From NCBI GenBank assembly GCA_001599715.1, contig BCHU01000005.1, positions 248,001-312,000 of the forward strand: a DNA stretch of 64,000 nucleotides, written 5' to 3'. The stretch's first letter is position 1; each line of letters starts with the position of its first letter. Shown piece after piece: positions 56,018-64,000 of this stretch. This DNA comes from Phaeotremella fagi. Taxonomy: Eukaryota; Basidiomycota; Tremellomycetes; Tremellales; Phaeotremellaceae. A model generated the notes under the pieces. That model was not told the DNA's origin and made no database searches. It was given only the letters and a program-made list of their open reading frames with translations. A program made the position numbers and the translations under genes.

Positions 56018-56565
56018 TTTGATGCTATGTTAAAAGAGAAAAAGGTTGTCGAATCAGTCGAAGGGTAGTAACTTTAAGTCCAAAATATAAATAAACAATT
56101 GAAAAGAAAGCATGTTTTCATTCAAAGCAAGGCAATTATATATAAACTTCCGGTGTGACTAACTAAAAGTTATAAACACAACCTTCAGGGACATTAGGCT
56201 CTCGCCACGATTGGATATGCCACATCAATTGGGAATCGGGTTATGGAAGCTTTCCCCAGTCAGTTGCTAACTTTGGCGCCAGTCTGAATTGGCTACTACG
56301 GTACTTAAGTTACTGGCGTCTGCTTACTCATATGACTCACTTATGATGGGGAGAGTAATCGGTGGCCATTGCTTTTCTTCATGAGTGAGGTCAGTGATTT
56401 AGGTTCAGCAGTCCACGCGTTTCATCGTCATAGTGGAGAGTTTCTACTGTATCAACAATCTTGGTATAAACCGAAAGAACAGAACTGCGTAGGGAGGGAT
56501 ATAAACAAGAATCCTGATATCACGAGAACAGGATACAAATTAACAATTAAGCAAACTGTTGAGGA

Positions 56566-57019
56566 TTATGAAGCCCCTGGTCGTGGAGCTACACGAAATG
56601 GGATCAACCTTGGAAAACCCATCTTGATAAGAAATGAAAAGCTTAACTTACATCTAACACGCGAAGCGTCATGTAATTGTCTAGGTTTTTTGGGCGGTAA
56701 ACCACGAGCGAATCTTTGAGCGTTCGATAAATCGTCATCTGTTACAGTGGGAACTGGTGTTCGTTCATCTAGCCCAGTGATGAAAGAATCTAAATATGAC
56801 AGTGTGTTAGGTGCAACGTCACCCCGGTGGTATAACGGTTCAGTCTTACTCACCCCTTTCTTCAACTGGTAGACCTCTCGCTATCAGCTCCTTGATGTTG
56901 AAATCTTTGCCGTCTTGACGTTTTGGATATTTCAATGCCCCACCATTGATTTGAGCTGCTGGTAGAGCTTCACAGAACACTGATATGAAGGTTATCGCGG
57001 ATAATATGGGGATCCTCAT
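56566..57019 (-). CDS. Secreted twin 2: small protein with KR site and RGLP repeats
   Basis: ATG at 57017-57019. Signal peptide MRIPILSAITFISVFCEA, then LPAAQINGGALKYPKR and QDGKDFNIKELIARGLPVEE. An intron leads to DSFITGLDERTPVPTV, then the second element LSNAQRFARGLPPKKPRQ and HDASRVR. The last exon is SPRPGAS with the stop at 56566-56568. It has the same three-exon layout as the gene at 55566. Both genes share GAGGATTATGA at the stop codon, which shows recent tandem origin. About 109 residues. Divergence is greatest between the two RGLP elements. Confidence 0.72.
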
Positions 57020-58717
57020 TTTTTATGCGCAAAAAAAGTTTCGGCGAAAGAAAGGAAGAAAGAAGAAGATTGAGTCTGGTACTCATCATGAGTTATATAC
57101 TTGTAAGTACTTATGTTGAAGGTGTTTATCGGATTTCCGAAAATACACACTCAACAGCATGTTGCCAACAGACGAGGCATATGAAAATTCCTGGAAGGTA
57201 TTTTTGGACGCCACATTCGCAGGGCTACTGTATCCGTGAGAACTACGCATGAATACCACCACATCTCTTCGGATGACAGTCAATCTTGGAATGCAAGCTG
57301 TGTATAACGATCTTGATCAACAAACCAAAGGAGAGGATTGAGATAACGTTTTGAGTCCAGGTTCAATGCAGAATGCCCAATGTATAAATGGTGCCGTACA
57401 GAGTGAGTTTGACATGTGGTCCATCAATATTTGAAAGTCATACAGTACTATGTGGTGATTCTGTATGGTTTCAGCTTAAGATTTTAAGCTAAAGCATTCA
57501 TCAAGAGAAGTATGACATATTTCAAATTGCGGAGGGTACGGTGTAGAGATATACGGCTTACATTGACAATGCTAGATTACCTCGCTTCACATGTCTAACT
57601 CGAATTTAAAAAAGGACCAAGATTGTGGCAGAAAGACTTCGGTCAAGTTGAAAGTGATTCTCTACTTTGTCACATTCTTTTCCCACGGAAATACAAAATT
57701 CCTGGATGATTTCTGCATTACATTCTGTGAGTAGAAAACTCAAAGGCAATGGCTTAAATATGTAATTCTCTGTTTCAAGTCAGTCAGTCCCTAGACTTAC
57801 AGTATGCAAGTGGTAGAAAATCTTGTTCCGACGGGATTAAGTGTCGAATTTCCATCTGGCTATAAAAGGACTAGCATCGTCCATCAAACTCAGTAGGAAA
57901 TTGGTTTTATTAATAGTGATCAGAATCAAGTCATCTTACGAGTTTCAAGACATTTGCGCGGCGATACATAGATTCATCATCGAATCGACACGCAATCGTT
58001 AAACGTCGGGAACAGGTCTATGGGAAAATTGCATACTGTACAAGAAATTTACTGAACTCAATAGCCGGAAGCCAGGATAATTAAAATACCAAGTCTCCGC
58101 TTCCGCCCAGTCCAGAGAAAGAAAAAGCGAATCTAGAACAAAGAATTCTCTTGAAGGTTTAACCAACGTTCGTGAAAAAAAGAACAAGAAGCAGACTCAG
58201 CGCCAGCGCCATAGGTACAATTGATTGATCGTACTCAGGAACAAACCCATTCAATGCAACTATGTAGGATGTCTCGTTTTCTTCCATAGAAAAGGTACGA
58301 TGTACGTGGAAAAACAGTTACCATGGAATTGGAGGGACGATCGCTTTTTGGTTCCTGTACCTTACTATAAGTCTTATCTATAGAACTTAATCTTGAGGAA
58401 GAAAGAATTGGAAACTTTCATAAAAGTTAGATTCATAGTCAACAATAAATAACAGAAATAGTTTAAACAGAATACCTTTCTTTGGTCGTGTATATAAAGA
58501 AGGAGCAAGGGAATATGTACCGTACTGTATATATAAGTATAAAAGAGAAAAAATAAAATGAAAGTTGTAAGTATAAAGAAAATTTGATTGAAGCAGAAGA
58601 ATGAGATGTTTGGTCCCACCTCCGTCTTGAAATTTTTTACATGCTTCATGTCCATCCTAAGCGTCATCACACAACCACTCCATTCAAAATACCCAATCCG
58701 ATCGTGATCACCCCAGC
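57020..58717. other. 1.7-kb intergenic region without a supported gene
   Basis: Contains the promoter of secreted twin 2 at its left end and the 3' region of the zinc-finger gene at its right. Frames at 57025, 57086, 57999 and 58374 are short and have no family resemblance. AT-rich with scattered GTACTGTA sequences. Confidence 0.4.
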
Positions 58718-60945
58718 TCACTGACTTTCCGAACTCAACAATTCCTTAGCCTTCTGCTCCATATTTTCAGATCCAGAAACTGGAGCTGAAACAGGTTCAG
58801 CTTTAATCCCACGTCTAGGTGTACCGTTAACAGGAGTTACCGGTAAACTAGTTGATGTAGTTATAGTATCATCGCCAGCGTTACCTGTTGGTGGATAAGT
58901 GAATCCAGGAGCCGTCACGTTAACCGAACTACTGAAATTTTGATCGGCAGTCGTAGGTCTTGATCTAACGTTTTGTTGAGGACTACCAAGCAAAGCCGAG
59001 ATTGCTAATGAAGATCGACGTTCCGAAGTTGGTGGGAACCATTGTGCCTCTTGTTGACGTGGAGCCTGGGCTTGTAAAGCGTCATTCAAATGTTGAGGTT
59101 GATGGACGTTCGAAACTGCTGATGAAGGTCTGGCATATTTCCTAGAAGTTTCATCTTCAACCTCTTCACCTTTTCTTTTACGTGAATCGTATCCTGGACC
59201 ATAAGTATATGGTGCTGGACCACCTGAAGAACCAGGTGGATTATATGAGAAAGGCGAATCTGACGTCGCGTTGGGAGGTGGTGGAGGTGGTCCACTATAC
59301 GGTGCGGGGTACTGTGCATTAGTCGCACCTTGAGGTGGGGGGACTGATCCGAATGGCTGCGACGATTGAGTTCCAGGTGGATAATAATTCGTACCAGCCG
59401 CTGGAGGATATGAATAATAGCTACCTGCTGAACCTGGTGGTGGAGGTCCGTAACCAGTGTTATCAACTGGATAACCCGGTCCAGCTGGTACTGGTGGAGG
59501 ATACATCGATGGATCTGAAGGAGGATAACTGGAATGAGCAGGAGGTGAAGACCAATTAGCGTTAGTCACACCTGGTGGATACATTGGTGAATGAGGTGGT
59601 GGTCCATGAGCGGTTGTTGGGGGTTCGGATTCAGAATAATGAGCTGGAACAGGTAAGTCCCTACCGTTCGATGACATGGGTCGATAAGGATAAGGAAGTT
59701 GAGTCATTGAATCGGAGGAAGATGCCGTACCAGGTGCTGAAGCGGATGGACGTCCGTGAGCGGAACTCGGTGGTTGATCATAATAAGGTGGTTGATATCC
59801 TGGATAACCGGCTGAAGATCCAGGTCGTCGACTTGGTCCTGCATCATCAATAGGTCCAACAGAAGACGCTGTCGATGGTACACCTTCCTCCATTCCAGGT
59901 TGATAAGCGTAATCCCAACCACCTCCTGTTCTAGGTCTTGGATGTTGAGGAACACTCCATTGTTCATTCGATGAATACATTGCGTAAGGGGAGTTTGACA
60001 CTGAATGTGATGGTGACGGTCGCTGAGCTCGATATGCTGTTTCACTATGTCGAGGTCGCTCTACAGCATTTTTAGGTACCTCCACCACTTCTCCTCTTTT
60101 CCTCTGTTCCCTCGTAGCCCGCTGAGATAAAGCTGCATGAACCGATGCCAAAGAACTCAACATATTTTCGTTCATCGCAGCCTGATCTGCGTGAACAGTC
60201 GCCGCATGTTGACGTAAATTATCTAATCGTGAGAAGGCTTTACCGCAATGACAAGGGAAAGGTCGTTCACCGGTGTGTTTCCTGAAAAACAAGTTAGATC
60301 CCCATTGCAAACAGCTTTTTTACGATATCCAATTACTCACCTAACGTGTCTAGCCAAGTGTTCACTTCTTGTAAATACCTTGTCACAATCACCAAAACCA
60401 CGACACTGAAACATCTTTCCACCAGAGATACCAACTGGAACAATGGGAATACCATCAGAGGTGAAATTCTGACTGGACGGTCTGCCGTTACTTGTAGGTG
60501 GGGGAGATGGAATATGATCTTGGGGTTGACCGGCCAAGCCGTAGAATGCGCCTGAAGGTGGTTGAGGTGGATATCCAGCTGAGCCACTCAATGGTGTGAT
60601 GGGTGGTGGTGGAGGATAACCATGAGAAGAACCTGGTGGACCTGAATGTATTTCTTGAGGAGGATACACATGATGCGAAGGAGATTGAGGGGGTGCGTGA
60701 CCGTGATGCGAAGCTACTCCTTTGTGGTATCCTGACGATGAATGGAGTCGTTCAGGTGAAGATCCTTGAACTTGAGATCCAGGTGGTGGTGGTCCGTGTG
60801 ATGATCCAGGCGGCCGTTCATAGTATGCAGCATAGGAACGGTCTTCAGGCTGTTGATAGCTCATTGAACCGGATTGGCGAGGATGATTGGGTGATGAAGT
60901 TGGATAAGGGGCGAATGACAAAGGAGCTGATGTGGTTAAAGACAT
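58718..60945 (-). CDS. Two-finger C2H2 transcription factor of the Usv1/Rgm1/Com2 type
   Basis: Exon 1 (ATG at 60943-60945) encodes [18 protein letters not shown] and a Pro/Ser/His/Tyr-rich region, and ends in the first finger [21 protein letters not shown] short intron (about 60340) leads to [20 protein letters not shown] with [10 protein letters not shown], the second finger. The pair 'C-x-[FY]-G-[DE]-C, FTR-[SA]-EHLARH-[IV]-RKHTGE' is diagnostic of Usv1/Rgm1/Com2. A very long disordered tail rich in Pro, Gly, Ser, Tyr and Gln follows, with a possible NLS ([20 protein letters not shown]). It ends ELLSSESQ at 58718-58720. In Cryptococcus this class includes the capsule regulator Usv101, so a role in surface or stress gene control is possible. 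Orthology is not tested. Confidence 0.85.
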
Positions 60946-63900
60946 GCCCTTTCAAGTCAGAACGATTGTGTGATAATCGAACGGCTCCTAGTGATGAATG
61001 CCGTGGCGATAGAATCGAAGGGTTGGGGATATTTGAAAATGATATAAATGTCGTCAGGTTTTTGCAGCGGTCGACGAACGATGGAGCAGCCAAAAGCTGA
61101 AACTCTATATCAATCCGGAAGAAATAACGGTATCGAAACTACTATGGAGAAGGTTGAATCAGCACATTTCTTTGGATATCATGAGGTAAGAGAGTCAGAA
61201 GTCAAGGTCGATAAAACGGTGGAAAGGGATATGGGAAAAGAAAATCAGAGAGATGCAGTATCACATGGGAATGTCCGGTCAGAAAGGCCATCGCCACCGA
61301 ATAATCCTCTCCAGATGAATAACGAAAAACAACGATGATTATTCATAAGGATATCCATCACAACACCACTCTGAAGTGTCACCACAATTGGCAACCTAGC
61401 CAACGACTCAAACGAAGTGTTGACCAACCATAAGCAATCGATATCGTGAACAAGCAACTTTGATGCAGGCACAACGAAATGATCAATTCGACAGGAACGT
61501 CGATTCAACGAGGAACGCGTTAAACGATTGATTAAGATGATGGACGATGGATGTTCTTTGGGAATCTGTCGATGATGATACCTTAGAACCAACAGACGCT
61601 TTATCGATAATGATTGTGACAAGGTACAGGAACCAAGAAGGAGAAGGAAAGATCAGAGGTGAGAAGAAAGGACGTACGATTTTAGAATGGTGATAAGAGT
61701 GATTTGAGAGTGATTTTGCTATCCCTAGAATAATTTTGAAAAGTTGGGAAAGTTGCTGATACGATTCGGTTTAAGAGTTGTCCTATATATATGTTAATAA
61801 ATGTTGATGAATATCGTTATGGTGTATTGAATGTTGATGATAAAAGTGAATCTGAAACGAGCGACGAAATAGCTAGGGGAAGGAATAGGATGGCTGAGAG
61901 GAAGGTAATAGAGATAGATTGATGTTTATTGTTGAGAGTGAGTGTGAAAAAGAGGGTAGTGACAGATGAAAGAGTTCAATGGATGGTGTGGTGGGGTGGG
62001 TGGGTGGAGTGGAGTAGTAATGGTAATGGTAACAGAATAACAATAGTACTGTGTTACTGTATTAGATAAAGATATTGATATGGTAATATGATAATATGGT
62101 ATGGTAATATGGTAACTGAAAAGTAAAATTAAGTGTGGTAAGTTAAGAGACGCAGGAGAGAGAATACAAAGTCAAAGTGACGGAAAGGTACAAAAACACA
62201 CACTCAATTTAAGGGTTAAAAGGTACAATTCCTCCGTTTTCAATTTCCTCTCTTCTTACGCCTCGTTTATATCTATCCCTTTAATTCCCTGAGCACACCG
62301 TTTTAGAACCGGCCGAGAACCGAGAGGGGATGCGTTGAATCTGCCTCCGTTCGAGGAGTCGAGTTAGTTATAACAAGTCAACATGATCATTCTACTGCTA
62401 GATATGGTACAGTACTACGATACTGGAGTACTAGATGTCTGTGCCAAACTGTGTCTCCCTTTACCCCCCTCAGCTCTCCTCCCCCACTCAACCACATCAG
62501 TTATCTCAATATCTCTATTCGCCACAATCTCCAAGCAGACGTTAAGGGTCAATCAATCAGGGGCGCATATTATTACGACGCTCCTGTTCTTTCTTTTTTT
62601 TGACTTTTTTTCCTTTCTTTCTTTGGCTTAAACTACTTGCGCCCCTTCAGAGATTACCCCTGAAAATCTATCTCGTCTTTTACTTTTCAATTTACCGAAT
62701 ACGTATTTAATCACGAAATGTCTGGAATTTCAATCAGAACAAAACGGCAAAAACAAAAACAAATCGTTTCGCTCGTGTCTGGCCTTTCAATGACATCTCA
62801 TCCCACAATCCACTTAAGATATCGGAATAAAAATGTGATCAGTCCAACGTCTGATTGACTTGGACGTCGCTCATTGTCTCTGGCGGAGTACCCCTTTTTT
62901 ATATTAGCGTCGTTCCGAGGCACCACTCCGAAGTGAAACTATCGCTTTGAATGAGATTTCGATTTAAGTTCAGTATGACTTTTTATGCGAGGTGTCGGTA
63001 CTCATCTGAGTGTGGGGTGGGATGGTACGCATCATCAGTCAAAAGAGGTTTTTCACCTTGTACTTTTGTATCACATCAAAGAATTTCCAATGCCACATCG
63101 AAATTTGACCAGGAACACCACATTGGAAAAACCACTTCTTGGTTCTAAAATGAGTGGAGCACTTCTATATCCACTTAAGTTATTGGTATTCCACTGTGTG
63201 AATGACAAACAATGCGGTGTCAGTGACAGTGACTAACGACTCCAGAATCGTACATCTACATACAATATCTCACTCCACTGGAGTAGGTTACGAATAGCCG
63301 GATGTAAACTGGTGAAGATATCAATTCGCCACCATCATCTTGATTTTAGTGCATCATGAATTTCTTCCAAACAGCCATCTCGTTTAACTCGATCTGGAAA
63401 ACAGACTCATGTGTCCAAGATGTTGAAATGTCAACTCAACACCAACTCATGTAAATGTAACGTCACCACCTCGTTTCATCTTACCGCCACCACCGATTAA
63501 CATCCAAGCTAACCTCCGTATGGGATATATCATTTTGACCAATACGAAATTCACGAAAATTGAGTTGAAGAGGCTTTGTTTCATCTTCACCTACACATTT
63601 TCACCTGTCTCGCTAAAAAAGCCATTGGTAAGTACTTTATGTACGTTGACTATGTTACTAGAGTTTGTGACACCCCTGTCAGCCTTTTGAGGCTTCGATC
63701 GTTTGAAGTGAATTCTTCACTACGCCGTTTCATCATTCGTGTTGAGCAGAATGTGGTGGCTCGTTGTATCCTTCCTGGATGTGAAATCGATATGGTTGGA
63801 AATACCCGCAGACAGTCTACAATGTTGTTGTTCGCTTTCGAATTATTTCATCTTTCTTCTTGGATAATTCACATATACTTATCATAAAAGACGACTGAGA

Positions 63901-64000
63901 AATCGCAACAGATAGTATGAGACATTCTCTTATGAGTTCTAGTTTACTTTCTGTTCTTTATTATCCATCAATGACCTCACTTATACAGTCTCTTTAACTA
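60946..64000. other. 3-kb region without a supported gene
   Basis: The left 800 bp is leader and promoter of the zinc-finger gene (TATATATA at 61784-61791 on the minus strand). 62014-62115 has GGTAAT/GGTAATATG-type near-repeats. Frames at 61245, 62383, 62951 and 63576 lack supporting features; those at 61245 and 63576 begin at TTG. A GTAAGT at about 63629 with a short acceptor may belong to a gene that continues past the window, but I could not define an exon. Confidence 0.4.
62014..62115. repeat. GGTAAT-rich near-tandem repeat
   Basis: Several GGTAAT or GGTAATATG units in imperfect array (GTAATGGTAATGGTAACAG, then GATATGGTAATATGATAATA and more). Low-complexity DNA. No function is evident. 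Confidence 0.5.

Noticed and set aside
61245..61622. 125-residue minus-strand open frame in the leader of the zinc-finger gene
   Set aside because: It starts at TTG and sits in the 5' leader. A regulatory upstream frame is possible but not shown.
1..64000. CRISPR arrays, transposons, rRNA or tRNA genes
   Set aside because: I looked for regular spaced repeats, terminal inverted repeats with transposase motifs, and GGTTCGAATCC-type tRNA B boxes. I saw none I could support. A tRNA scan would be decisive.

Overview
The window is nuclear DNA from a basidiomycete fungus. Most likely it is a tremellomycete close to Kwoniella or Cryptococcus. This rests on dense short introns (about 45-60 nt, GTRAGT donors, YAG acceptors), pyrimidine-rich leaders, and the gene set itself; no database search was possible. 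Exon joins were worked out by eye from splice sites, reading frame and family resemblance. Gene ends are firmer than internal junctions.

Layout. 1-231 is the 3' end of an unidentified gene. 336-9752 is ordinary housekeeping DNA: SYO1/HEATR3 (ribosomal-protein import), a cyclophilin, glutathione synthetase, MND1 (meiotic recombination) and ribose-phosphate pyrophosphokinase. 10487-12234 holds two tandem copies of an unknown intronless gene (family 2). 12816-16220 holds eIF2A and a SERF-type small protein with a 7-nt exon. 16721-23400 is an accessory block with five same-strand members of an unknown family (family 1) and one unrelated orphan ORF. 24155-27213 carries a secreted serine-rich double-psi beta-barrel protein and a small secreted peptide. 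27917-32097 returns to core genes (a Sur1/Och1-type glycosyltransferase and Elongator subunit ELP4). 33394-35179 has two more family 1 genes on the minus strand, with an orphan copy of their promoter beside them. 36015-44295 holds an unknown basic, probably nuclear protein, CTF18 (alternative clamp loader) and a bHLH transcription factor with a long spliced leader. 44736-47482 is a three-gene tandem family (family 3). 48674-54999 has an MFS transporter, a Zap1-type zinc-finger regulator and a tiny metallothionein right after it. 55566-57019 has twin small secreted proteins with RGLP repeats. 58718-60945 is a two-finger Usv1/Rgm1-type regulator, followed by about 3 kb with no gene I can support.

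The main novelty is family 1: seven genes sharing one phase-2 intron after a short first exon, a W-rich middle and a C-terminal [I/V/L]-H-x-x-x-C signature. Several have recognisably repeated promoter modules. Two other lineage-specific tandem families lie nearby, so the region is a mosaic of conserved single-copy genes and fast-evolving local gene families. The metallothionein next to a Zap1-like regulator suggests a small metal-homeostasis neighbourhood.
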